Shown: in pieces, positions 1 through 10,833 of the stretch
Layout: each line of letters opens with the position of its first letter
How positions within the stretch are numbered: position 1 is the stretch's first letter
DNA from: Siphonodentalium dalli
Taxonomy: Eukaryota; Mollusca; Scaphopoda; Gadilida; Siphonodentaliidae
NCBI GenBank assembly: GCA_032622095.1
Contig: CP136069.1
Location: 107,970,278 to 108,034,277, forward strand
Direction of reading: 5' to 3'
Length of the DNA stretch: 64,000 nucleotides
Made by a program: the position numbers and the translations under genes
The notes under the pieces: model-generated
Database searches by the model: none
Seen by the model: only the letters and a program-made list of their open reading frames with translations
What the model was told of the DNA's origin: nothing

Positions 1-190
1 CCCTATATGCATCTTAGTAGGGTAGGGGTGAAGGGGGAACCGGTATACCAGAGGGTGGGCGGCAGATTTGACTGGGTGGGTTGGTCTATGAAGAGGTTCC
101 GAGGATTATGGCCAAGGTTGCATCGGACTAATTATCGCGCTATACCCGCCCCATTTAACTGATATGCAGGTTTCAGCAAATAGCCTGCAT

Positions 191-497
191 AAATTTTAAC
201 AATTTGATTTATCAAGTTATGATTTTATGAATAAATTATACCTACCTCATATGGCTCAGAATATATCACTTTAACGCTTCATCTCAACTCGCATCGTTCC
301 GTTTCCGGTGTGGCTTTTTTTAATTACCCACTTATGTGACGTCACACCGGAATACCCTCTGCCTACTTCAGTTTATAAACTTGGTGTCCGAGAAGCCAAG
401 AAAAACTCATCGTAGGGGAGGAGGGTGGGTTCGCCATATGAGGTAGGTATAATTTATTCATAAAATCATAACTTGATAAATCAAATTGTTAAATTTT
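191..497. repeat. Inverted repeat, MITE-like
   Basis: A near-perfect arm of about 62 bp at 191-253 reappears as its reverse complement at 434-497. The motif ACCTACCTCATATGGCTCAG next to the left arm recurs in direct orientation at about 511-530, so inverted and direct copies are mixed. A smaller hairpin, CCGGTGTG near 306 against CACACCGG near 343, lies in the loop. No reading frame is visible. It looks like a small non-autonomous foldback element, but I could not define a target-site duplication. Confidence 0.6.
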
Positions 498-1640
498 ATT
501 TCATAAATTAACCTACCTCATATGGCTCAGAATATTTCCTGATTCCAGAGCTCTGTCGTGCTGTGGTATGATGAGGTTTTCCGCTCTAGTGGTTATCCTC
601 TGGATGGGTTTTGAGTTCATATGTATATGTATCATACAACCCATAGTTATACATATATACTATATATATAATAATTATGTACACAGCATCATTGGCTCAC
701 ATTCGTTAGAATGCATCAACATTGTTTGAAACATGTTCAATGTTTGATGCCTCTAATTGCAGAAACAAACAAAAAAGAAATCCATCCATAATGCGAACTC
801 GCAAGCTTGATAAACATTTTCACAATCATAATGTCTACAACACTTCAGTTGTAGCAGATTCAACCTCACGTAATTATAACTTTCTGAATGTATTTTGATG
901 CGACAAATCAGCAGCAAAATATTTGTTAACGAAACACTTTTGAACAAAGACCACGAAAGGGCCTCAAGAAAGAATAATCATTCTTAATCAGAAGATAGTA
1001 TACACGTATACATATGGCTCAGTTATAGCTTGGATTACATGGGGGGGGGGGGGGGGGGGGGGAAATATATATATTTCCTGTCTTTGACAAGCCATGTCTG
1101 ATATGCCTTATACACTTTTGTATTTTAGCCAAGATACATGTATCTGATCAATGGATGAAGATAGAAAATCTTCACATCAACGCAAAAATGACAAATCTGT
1201 CAGAAGGAATTGTTTTTCATGTGACATGTTTCAAATGGGTGTTGTTCAACTTGTTCTAACAATCTCAATAATTTTGGCAAATTCCTTGCTTGAATAAGCT
1301 TTAATTGAATACACCTTTAATCATTTTGAGTATGACTGGCTGTTGCCACATAGGTTTGCCCACTACTGATGACAGAGTAAAGGTATATATTTATATATAT
1401 GTATATGAAGCCTGCTATGGTTTAATACTGCAGATTGTAATGGTATAAATAAGAGAGAACATGAGTGCTGTCTTGAGGGGGTAAATTTTCATGCCATTAC
1501 AATGGCTGAATTAAGAAGACTTATTTGCACACTATAGCCATGTTGTGTACTAGTACCATGTCTCCTTGTCATATGCTGCCAATAATATTCTAAATTTATT
1601 TTGCATGCTTCTTTCTTGCCATTTTTTAGTGAAGAAGTCA
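498..1640. other. Gene-free AT-rich stretch
   Basis: No supported gene. It contains a short TATATA-rich block near 650-680 and a pure G run at 1041-1062. Open frames here are short and lack recognisable domains. Confidence 0.6.
1041..1062 (+). repeat. Poly-G tract (22 G)
   Basis: An uninterrupted run of 22 guanines followed by AAATATATAT. Such runs are prone to length errors in sequencing and can form G-quadruplexes. Similar runs occur at 46494-46522 (29 G) and 62354-62375 (22 C). Confidence 0.9.
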
Positions 1641-1773
1641 TGTAATCGGAATGTATACTAGTCTATGTCTATATGTTACCACATATTTATTTTACATATG
1701 CATGTGTTTGTATATACATATCTATTCTTGTCAATATCCTGTAAATGTATTTCATATGAGGAATAAAACATAT

Positions 1774-2097
1774 TCAAGAGTTCCAGCTTCGGCCCAAAAC
1801 CGTGGCTATTCGGATAAGTTGACATTGAATTATTATTAGTTTGCAATTTTTGTCAGAACTTGTAATGCTATGGGAGGAAATGCATAAATATGCAAACATG
1901 TTCTCCCAGTCCAAGGTCAGAGCCTCTGCTGGGGGACGATCTTGGTGGCGATCCCAACTGGAGTTTTCATGAGAAGTGTCATGTTGATACTCTGGACCAC
2001 TAGGTAGACCACAGTCACGAAAATGATATGGAATAAACAAAAATTGTGAAGCCCACCACCTCAGAGGGATATATCGTAAAAGATGTAAGAAAATCAC
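1774..2097 (-). pseudogene. Unrecognised ORF, possible retroelement remnant
   Basis: An open frame of 107 codons. Its C-terminal half contains residues resembling the A-L-x-L-D-W-x-x-M-F-A-Y stretch found in RNase H-side segments of DIRS-type retroelements. The match is short and the rest is not recognised, so this is a weak family guess. No splice or promoter evidence was found. It may equally be a chance frame in intronic DNA. Confidence 0.2.
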
Positions 2098-2671
2098 TGA
2101 AAAACATCAAATCTAGTGATGCCAACTTGATAAAAGCTGTTCCGAGTAGCCAGGCAGTCCAATAAGAAATTAGTTAAACAACAGAGGGAGGGTGATTGTG
2201 CAGAAAGCCCTATACAAACAGTTAAAATAATGTTCAGAGATTGTACTTAATACACTAGGGCTAATATTTATAATGGCCAACAAATGTGGACTAAAACATG
2301 AAAAAAGTACCATACCCAATATTCTACAGTGGTTAAGGTATCAATTAGTTTTATTATACCTCATATTAAAAGCCTATGTTAATTTCCCATAGGGTGTGAT
2401 TTTACAAATTGCAATGCTTCCTGCCCATGAAACATGGTGACCGGCAAGGTCACCATTTTTTGCAATGTTTACCGCTCCGAGCGAAAGAGCCCGAACATGT
2501 TCACGGAAGCACCCGAACGAAATTTTATGACGTATTTTGACCGTGACATTCAAACAGGAAACCCCAAATTGTCACGATTCAGACGACTTCCGCATTCTTC
2601 AAAGTATACATCAAATCGAAGCGAATCGCGGATGTTTCACCCGATGATATGACATGGTTATTCGGTATAAT

Positions 2672-2814
2672 AAAAACAATGGTGACGTGGCTCGAGGGCA
2701 ACATTGCAGATAGTCTCCCCTTGGAACCAATGTCTCCCTCGGCTCTGCCTCGGGAGACATTGGTTCCAAGGGGAGACAATCCGCAATGTTGCCCTCGAGC
2801 CACGTCACCATTTT
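2672..2814. mobile_element. Foldback hairpin MITE, TATAAT duplication
   Basis: Two arms of about 66 bp (2672-2738 and 2751-2814) are reverse complements with only a few mismatches around a 12-13 base loop. The element is flanked on both sides by TATAAT (2666-2671 and 2815-2820), a plausible 6-bp target duplication. It has no coding capacity. Nearby open frames on either strand are by-products of the palindrome. Confidence 0.7.
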
Positions 2815-2937
2815 TATAATGGTATCAATGTATTTCTCTGAAATATGTGGGCAACTGGGTATCAGTCTATCAGAAACACACACAATCCCCCCCCTATACT
2901 GTTAATATTGCGGCCCGTACTCTTATTTATATGGAAA

Positions 2938-2986
2938 TCCCCCCTGCACTTTTATTCCCCCCTGCACTTTTATTCCACCCCTGCTA
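2938..2986 (+). repeat. Short tandem repeat
   Basis: The unit TGCACTTTTATTCCCCCC occurs twice in tandem, followed by a partial third copy. Confidence 0.6.
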
Positions 2987-4340
2987 TTATTTGGATCCCG
3001 ATCGAGAGTAGTGAGCACTATCTCTCCGCACCATCCAAATTATTTCTAAAATGTTACATTCTTGCTGGCATTTTGTGAATCTGTGACATTTGATCAACAA
3101 TTATGACAGATCAAACCCCGATCGGTGAATTGTCGTAATGTCCGGTGGACAGTCTACCGCAAAACGGAAATCGCAATGTCGCAGACAACAACAAAATAGA
3201 ACAGCTTAACATCAAAATGCATGCTTCCGTCAACCAATATTAATTAACCTTACACAAACAATGCAGTCTTCAACTTGTGACGTCACAATTACGGAATGTC
3301 GCTTTTCATGATTTCGACAATTCAAAAATATTTTTCCGTGACGTCGTCTTTGATGACGCGCTGTTTCAAAACAAAGCCAGCGTGTTGCAGAAGCGACTTT
3401 TTATCTGCAGTGGGTCACTATTTGGAGTTGAATTACATAAATGCGCGCATATAACCAAAATAGTCGCAACCTACCCTTTAATCAGAAGGCGGGTTCAGAG
3501 TAATTTGTAAAACATGGAAATAATTCTCATTTTTCACAGATCTATAGTCTGCACATAATTCATTTCTCAAATTCCTCAAGGCTGCCAGGTAGTCAGCCGG
3601 TGGATTCTTCAGAATGGTGCCCTAGACCACCAGAATCCGCTGAGAACATGCTAAAACATGAATTTGTGTCTTGGCAGCCAGACTTCAGGTAGGGTGGGTG
3701 TTGTTGGAGTTAAATCTCTTAGCTCTGCCCATTCTGTCCCTATTTGAACCAGTGTAACTCCCAATCTATGAGATCCATTCATCTGGTAATTTCAAATGGT
3801 ATTCTGAGAAAGTCACATTGATAAAAACAACTTAACTTTTGTTTGTTTATAACATTTTTTGTTATAAAATATAAATATAAAACCTACTAAATATTCACCG
3901 TACTATCATACTAGGGGGAGGGGGATTCACAACTCTGAAAAAAAAATTATTCCCATCCATGCAGATGAACAAAATTTCATAAAACAAGAGCCACCATAAA
4001 ATTTAGTAATAATACAAAGTTCTGTTGGCTGGGGTGGCAACGTTCTCTCCTGTCAGTATTTGGTGGAGGTAATGACGTTAGTCATATTAGTGTTGGGTAA
4101 AGGGTTAACTCTATTAGTGCCGGAGTAATTTTACGTGCCACAGGAAAATGCAAAAATTAGCATTTTCACTATTTTCCCCCATGTCATACTTTGATGTCAT
4201 CAATGAATAGCTCAGAAGTGCTTTGAAAAGATATGTGTGGATCAGTGTGGGTATGTGGGCCACCATTTAAACTGCAAACTTTCTGCGAAAATTGGAAAAT
4301 TTTTGAAGAGGCTCCAACCTTAATCAGCCAGTATCAATGT
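2987..4340. other. Gene-free stretch
   Basis: I see no supported gene or clear repeat boundary. Open frames are short. The region includes several TGACGTCA-like words near 3280-3360, but nothing ties them to a promoter. Confidence 0.5.
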
Positions 4341-4343
4341 TGT

Positions 4344-4682
4344 TTAAAAGAAATACTCCCTGCAAATCCCACCATTGTCAATAATAGCGACTTGGACACA
4401 TGATATGACTCCATTGTTACTGCTATACTGCAGGCCTCCAATCAGATTGTCCCTCGTAAAACATATAAAAGTTATCTCAAGCTGTTCTGGAATCTCAAGC
4501 TGTTCTGGAATAGTCACTTGAAACAACTGCATGTTAATATGACAGTAAGCAGGCGACGGTGGATTTATCTTATATAGAATATAAAGCGCAGAAACAGCTT
4601 CACTGACATGAATATTGAATGTGTTGTAACCAGTATATGATTGATCGAAATAACGAACTTGACAGTCGCTGAACTGGACCAT
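4344..4682 (-). CDS. Unrecognised 112-codon ORF
   Basis: A 112-codon open frame with ordinary amino-acid composition and no low-complexity bias. It contains an exact 18-bp tandem duplication near 4485-4520, giving a repeated I-P-E-Q-L-E segment. I do not recognise the family. It lies on the UBR5 strand, in the long intron, just upstream of the LINE fragment. It could be an exon, a gene-derived insertion or a transposon remnant; neither a splice acceptor nor a promoter was convincing. Confidence 0.25.
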   Translation of the reverse strand: MVQFSDCQVRYFDQSYTGYNTFNIHVSEAVSALYILYKINPPSPAYCHINMQLFQVTIPEQLEIPEQLEITFICFTRDNLIGGLQYSSNNGVISCVQVAIIDNGGICREYFF

Positions 4683-4848
4683 GGGTCCTTTTTCAAGATC
4701 CTTAATTCTAGGTGCAATCTAGACAAGAGGCTGAACAATAATTTTCAAATACGATGGGTCAACCTTGAGAAGTTCTTCTGAGATTATTAATGGCTGAGCT
4801 AATTATTTTGAAAATCTGTATTCACCTTTGTCAGACTGCAGTTTCGAC

Positions 4849-5043
4849 CAAGCCCACTTCCACCTCATAAATGAATCTGTAGAACTACTAGCGAGGGGGC
4901 AATACAGCAAATAAGGGTCTAAAAGCTACAAGCATATCACCGAAAAAGTTGAACCTGACGAACTTGAAAGTGGTCTCAAAACTCTAAACAAGGCAGCAGG
5001 ATGGGACAACGTGTATAAGGAACATTTGGTATTTGGTGGTCCA
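4849..5043 (+). pseudogene. LINE reverse-transcriptase ORF, upstream part
   Basis: The translation shows the segment preceding the reverse-transcriptase core of non-LTR retrotransposons, including the L-x-x-L-N-K-A-A-G-W-D pattern (usually G-K-A-x-G-x-D) followed by K-E-H-L. An in-frame stop near 4918 marks it as dead. The frame ends exactly where the Copia element was inserted and resumes after it at 33689. It belongs with 33684-34455; the family resembles jockey-like LINEs of corals and molluscs. Confidence 0.7.
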
Positions 5044-5230
5044 TGTTAAGGTTCCACTTCCTAATTTCCTATTCCTAATTATGGACTAACCCAAAACAGG
5101 AAGTCATATAGTATTTTGTAGAGAGACAGTGAACAATGGTAGGGTGCAGACAAGATGTGGTGTACTGTCAATGGAGAGTATAGAGGGACCAACAACCAGT
5201 TGAGACTATAGGTGAGCTTTGCAGTTAACA
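5044..5230 (+). repeat. 5' LTR of Copia element
   Basis: A 187-bp LTR starting TGTTAAGG and ending GCAGTTAACA. It matches the right LTR almost base for base; the main difference is a 7-bp deletion near 5106. Confidence 0.9.
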
Positions 5231-5231
5231 A

Positions 5232-5242
5232 TGGTAGCAGAG
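5232..5242 (+). other. Primer-binding site
   Basis: TGGTAGCAGAG begins one base after the LTR. It is complementary to the 3' end of eukaryotic initiator methionine tRNA, the usual primer of Copia elements. Confidence 0.7.
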
Positions 5243-5332
5243 CGAGGTTATTGCTCTTGATGTTGAGGGAACATTGGAAGAATAAGTGACTTGATACTTG
5301 GAGTTTTTTAAAGAAAATTTCCTTTTTGGAAA

Positions 5333-6025
5333 ATGGCGTCAAATTACAAGTGTCCACCAATGTTGGCCAGTGATAGTGACTATGAGAACTGGAAGAAGGA
5401 GATACAAATATGGCAGACTGTGACAGATCTTTCAGAGAAAAAACAGGGTCCAGCGATTTATTTGACACTTCAAGGAAAGGCGAGGAAAGCTGTTTTGGAA
5501 TTGGAAGTCGATAGACTGAGTGAAAAAGATGGTGTCAAAAATTTGCTGGAACGACTTGACAAGTTGTTGTTAAAAGATCAAGATCAGTGTGCATTTGAAG
5601 CTAAAGAGACATTTGAAATGTACCGGCCACCAGTGAATGTTAAAATAAATTACTATATTTCAGAATTTGAACATTTATTCCACAAAATAAGAAAGTTCAA
5701 AATTGTTCTGGTTTGACGGTGTTCTAGTTAAAAAGTGCCAATATTCCAGAAGACAAGGAGCAACTAGCACGAGCCACAATGATTGATTTCACATACACGA
5801 GTATGGTTGAACCATACACGAGTATGGTTGAACAATTAAAGAAAATTTTCGGGACAGTGTCGTCCAGTGAGCAGAAGGAAATTGCTGTTAAAGTAGAACC
5901 TACAAATGATGTCAGAACAGTCAATCAAATTTTTGTAAATCATTCGGTGCAAGTTCTAATCAAAATAGTTCGGAGAACACAAGAAATATAAGAAGAAAGA
6001 ATCCTTTGGACAGGGATGGTAATGT
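5333..6025 (+). pseudogene. Copia gag, frameshifted
   Basis: The first open frame (5333-5716) encodes a Gag-like helical domain of Copia elements: an N-terminal D-Y-E-N-W-K-K-E-I-Q-I-W motif, then L-T-L-x-G-K-A-R-K-A and L-L-x-R-L-D-K-L. It ends at a TGA near 5714, and the coding sense continues in another frame to about 6025. A 21-bp tandem duplication near 5796-5837 repeats Y-T-S-M-V-E. The start is the first ATG after the primer-binding site. Not functional as it stands. Confidence 0.75.
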
Positions 6026-6334
6026 TTCCCGATGTTCGATATGCCAGTCTATATTTCACTGCACCCATTTTTTCCAGATGCATATGAGAACAGATCTCGT
6101 TACTACACAAGGAACAATTCAGATGAAGAACCTGTCAGAAATTCAGCTGAAGTAAAAATGACACTGTTTCAGTCAGTGAGTAAAGTTAATGATGAACACA
6201 TCAAGCAGCTGTTTGGAGAGGCAATAGGTCATGCTATTCTGGACTCTGGTTGCACTAAGACTGTATGTGGAAGTGACTGCTTTGATTGCTTTATGGATAC
6301 CCTAACTGATGAGGAGAAGGAAATTGTGTCACAT
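6026..6334 (+). pseudogene. Copia zinc knuckle and aspartic protease, truncated
   Basis: Near 6026-6070 there is a knuckle-like C-x2-C-x4-H pattern that lacks the last cysteine. Near 6235-6275 the translation gives A-I-L-D-S-G-C-T-K-T-V-C-G, the active-site region of Copia-type aspartic proteases (D-S-G). Coding stops abruptly after the D-E-E-K-E motif, where element D begins. The missing downstream segment starts at 30450, beyond D, in a compatible frame. Confidence 0.8.
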
Positions 6335-6362
6335 ACAGACCTTCTCAAAAGAAGTGTCCCTC

Positions 6363-6560
6363 CCGACCGCTGGAGTAACGTTATGTCCGCGTTGATTGTA
6401 AAAACTTCAACGCGGTCGTAACATTATTCCAACGCGGTCGTGATTTTTTTTCAACGCGGTCAAGGTAACCGTCAACGCAACATAACACGGTCGCATGACC
6501 GTCAATGCAACAAACGCGGTCGAGATAACCGTCAATGCAACAAACGAGGTCGAGAGAATA
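6363..6560 (+). repeat. Left subterminal GC-rich array of D
   Basis: Degenerate repeats of AACGCGGTCGTAAC and ATAACCGTCAATGCAAC, with a later period of about 36 bp. The CGCGGTC core stands out in otherwise AT-rich sequence. The same motifs occur, mainly inverted, at 30215-30420. Confidence 0.8.
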
Positions 6561-6893
6561 GCTTATCAACTGTAATAATAATTATTGAATAACATTGTAA
6601 ACAAGAATATTCACCACAGTGAACTCTAACTTTGAGACATTAGCTCATTTTATTAAAAGATTTTCAATTGAAGAGAGAAAATGAACGACGGCCACCAATT
6701 TTAGTTTTAAAGTTTTTCTGATAGGACACAGAACAAAAGGTTGTAATCAATCAAGACGGTGACATTTGGTTCACAATGGAACGTTGACAATATAATACAA
6801 TGTTTTTGGCTTGGGTAATGCATGATTTATTGGTGATAATGTTTTACATTTACATTTATAATTTTTCCGGGGGAAAAAATAAAAAATAAATGT

Positions 6894-9800
6894 AGTCGGT
6901 CTCACAACTGGGCTCTTTAGGGAATATCCAACCACTTTCTGTTTGATACTGATTCTAGAGTACTTTTCGATGAGGAATTCAGTGGTGCCGACCGATTTTT
7001 TATAAAAGGGGCCCAAATTCTATTGTTAAGGGCCTGAACCCCAATTTTTGGGTTTAGCTCTTTTTTCTCAAAATTGACCCTCCAATTAGAATTTTAATGT
7101 CCTATATGGATTAATGCCACATAGAGATATCATTTCTGATACTTTCTATAGCATTTTAGAACGGGATTGACCTTCAAGGAGCTCTTGACCCTGAAAATCC
7201 AAAATGGCCGACTTCAAAATTAGTAAAAATTGAGCAAAGTCAAGAATATTTAAAATAGTGCAACATATAGAGTTTTTTTTCAACTTTAAATTATCGGCAC
7301 CATTGTGCTTCCACCCATGAGTGTTCAACAATGTTTTGGATGGAATGTATTGGCCGTAGATTGAAAAACTGACATTTTCTCAATAACCAAGATGTTGACA
7401 AAATCATAAATTTTAAGGTAATTGATTAGTAGTGCAAACACTGCTGTAAACAAGGATATGTCTTTTATGGTATTCTAATGTTGAATTGCATATTAGTTTG
7501 AAATTTATTTTAATAAGTAAGGGTTATAGAGCATAGTTCTTTTGCCAGATGAATTGAGTCGAAGACGAGATTTATTCTCGTATAGAACTATCCGCATGCT
7601 CTGACTGACTCTGATTGAGCACAATTGACCACGCACAATTGTATTAGCTGGAAATAGCTGCTGAGAATGTATTGACCCTGACACACAACACATACCTTGG
7701 AAATTGGTGTGCTTTACCAAAACTCAGTTAACGATTGGGCTCTAATCAACAGAAATGTAGAGATTGAACATGCTAAACACTTTTACTAAATGGAATGACC
7801 AGCTGTTTGCTTCATAAAGCAACCACATGTTGCGTTCTTAATATGATATTGCATCTGTGCATAGTAAAAACATGTTGTAATCAGATGCGAGATGACCATA
7901 TACATGTATACCAGTATATATTTCAGAAGTAATCATTGACAACTCATCTCACAAAAAGATTTAGGAAATAATGGAATCATCACTATTCAATCAATAGTAG
8001 AATGGGCCTTTGTCAGTCCCACATTAATTTTGATTGGCCAAGATAGTTGCAGCAGTTGCAGGATAAAGAAGATGAGGGTCTATAATTTCACTATCATAAT
8101 TCTTCATAATAGCTAAAAGCCCACATAACTTACCATTTTATAGATATTTTCATTTTCAATACCACCCAAGGTTAAGTGGTCCTGCTAATTTTATATCATC
8201 ATGATGGGTACTGCTAGATTGCTATGATGTTTGTATGTCAAAGCGATTCTGTGTAGAAAGAGTACCATCAGTTTACCTAAAGTTGGTAATTTTTGCATAG
8301 TTTGGCTAATCCGAGCGATTTATGCAAAAGCCAGAGTCTGTATGAAACATTCAGAAACATATATATTTCAAAATATTTAATTAATAATGTGTACGCTGAT
8401 GTTTGGTAAACAACAGGAATAGTCATCTCAATTATGGCAAGTTTGTAACAACCAGCATTCATTATATTTCACAATATACATGTTTTTTAATGTTTTTCAC
8501 ATGTAGTGGTTTATCCTCGATTTGTTCAGATCGCTTTGCTCCACATGAGTATGATAGCAAATTTATTAGCATCATCACTTAACTTGGGATGAATACTGCC
8601 ATATGAATATATTGTGACATATAGGGCAGTGGAAAATAATGGTTGAGTCTTTTTATACGCCAGTTTGAAAAATCAGTCGTATTATGTAAATGGTTTGTCC
8701 ATCCGTCCATCTGTCATCCGTCCATCCGCTTTTGGTTTCTGGATGATTACTTTAGATTGAATGAGTGAGCTGAACCAAATTTGGTATGTTAGTTTACCAT
8801 ACCAAAATACAGATCAAGTTCGAATATGGATTTCGTCCGCATGATTTTGACTGAGTTATTACCCTTTTTCGACTTAGATTTTACCTGATATGCAGTTTCC
8901 AGATGATAACTTTAGATTGAATCGATTGAACTGAACCAAATTTGGTATACAGATCAAGTTCAAATATGGGTTCTGTCTTAACATGCCCCACTCTATACCA
9001 GAAACAGGCATATTATGCCATGCCCCGACGGCATGCTTTTGTCTAAATATAATTCTAGAACAGTTGTTGAAAATTGACACCATAACGTCTTGCACTCTTG
9101 GTGTGATAAGTGTCATGTTTATTTAGGAGTATGGACATGCAGTACACCAGTCTCATGCAAATTAGATGGGCTCTGCACTAGTAACATCTGGGCTCCTGGG
9201 ACCTATTAATATTGACAATGCAACACAAATGAAAAATACATAGTAACTTTCCTCAAACATAGAATATAACCTGACAATCACAGTGTTAGAATCAGTGTAC
9301 ATGTATATGTAGGCATGGTCATAGCATGTTTTTTGAAAGACTGCAGAGTGCAGACCATAAATTTTGCAAGAATACAGTTACTGCATGTACATCACATAAC
9401 TAAAACAACTGACACTGAGTCAATTTAAAGTGATCAAATGAAAAATAAAATTGTGCTAGTATAATGGAGATCTATATTGAATTACATGTACAACATTCAC
9501 TGATCAACAAAAACATCTGCCAATATGGAATTGCATTCTGAATTTCAATTCAAGCCCATAAAGCTTAGACACTTTAGAATCAAGCTTGCCAAAATAAGAT
9601 TCCATAACCCTAGCTCACATAAACTCACTTTAATGGTTGAACACAAGGAACGATGCATTTGTAGTTTTGAACAGGACACTATCTTTTAATATTACTGCAA
9701 TTGCTTTCTTTCTTATGATTTGTTTTTTTACAAACTCCCAAATTTGAACCGGAAACAATTTAGGCCAAAAATACATATACGTGTACATATACATATATGT

Positions 9801-10833
9801 TCAAATTCATTAAAAAAAAACACTAAATCAGGATATAAGTATAGATGATTATGCCGGGCAAGCCATTATTTGTTCTACAATAATGTACATGTTAGGGAAA
9901 TTGTAGAACCTTTATTCAAAATGGCAGTGATGACATGCGGCCAATCAAAATTGCTATGGGTCTGATAAAGACACAACCTGCTCAACTACCGAATCATACA
10001 TATTGATTGAATTGTATTAACTCAACATTTACTAATCCTACTTGTGGGCTGAGTATAATTTAATTGAACATTAGAATACCATAAAAACATCCTGTTCTCC
10101 CATAAATTTAAAGAAAATAACACTTTGAACTCATTTATAATGATAATGTGATATATGTCATCCCATTTATAGCCATTTTGGCAGCCATCTCACATCAAAG
10201 GCCATGAAATCTAGATAACAAAGGATGAACTACTCACAATTACATGTATTCATTCAAATTATATCACTAGGTAACCTTATTGCAAGAGTTTTAGGTTACT
10301 GATCAAATACCCTATAATTGACGATTTCCCCAAAATCTTTGTTATTGGGAAAATGTCTGTTTTTCATTCTTTGACCAATATATTCCATCCAAAAATCTTG
10401 TTAAGCACTCATGAGTGGAAGCAAAACTGTGCTGATCCTTTAAAGATGAAAATAATTCTATAGGTAGCACAATTTCAATTATTCTTGACTTTGCTAAATT
10501 TTTGCAAATTTGAAGTCTGCCATTTTGGATTTTCAGTGTCAAGTGCTCCTTGAAGGTCAATCCCGTCCGATAGTGGTACAGAAAATATTGGAAATGATAC
10601 CTGTATGTGGCACTGATGCATATAGGTCAATAAAATTCTTATTGGGGGCACAACTTGGAGAAAAAAGTGCTGAACCCCAAAATTGGGGTTCAGGCCCTTA
10701 AAAATGGAATTTGGGCCCCTTTTATCAAAAATCGGTCGGCACCACTGAATTCCTCATCGAAAAGTACTCTAGAATCAGTATCAAACAGAAAGTGGCTGGA
10801 TATTCCCTAAAGAGCCCAGTTGTGAGACCGACT
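6894..10833. mobile_element. Element A: 3.9-kb long-TIR element
   Basis: The inverted ends begin AGTCGGTCTCACAACTGGGC. The arms extend about 600-780 bp (6894-7500 and 10050-10833) with noticeable divergence and indels. AATGT flanks both sides (6889-6893, 10834-10838); alternatively the ends are TAG..CTA with a 3-bp ATG duplication. The interior holds no recognisable gene and includes a reverse-oriented CCATCCGTCCAT-type repeat near 8650-8950. The superfamily is not assigned: AGT ends recall Polintons, but the size and duplication do not fit. Confidence 0.75.
7500..10050. other. Interior of element A, gene-free
   Basis: No gene is supported. At about 8640-9000 a repeat reads in reverse: TTTTTATACGCC, then CCATCCGTCCATC runs, then a phrase with ACCAAATTTGGTAT occurring twice. 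It belongs to the same loose family as the GGACGG-ended satellites elsewhere in the window. The rest is unique-looking AT-rich DNA. Confidence 0.5.
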
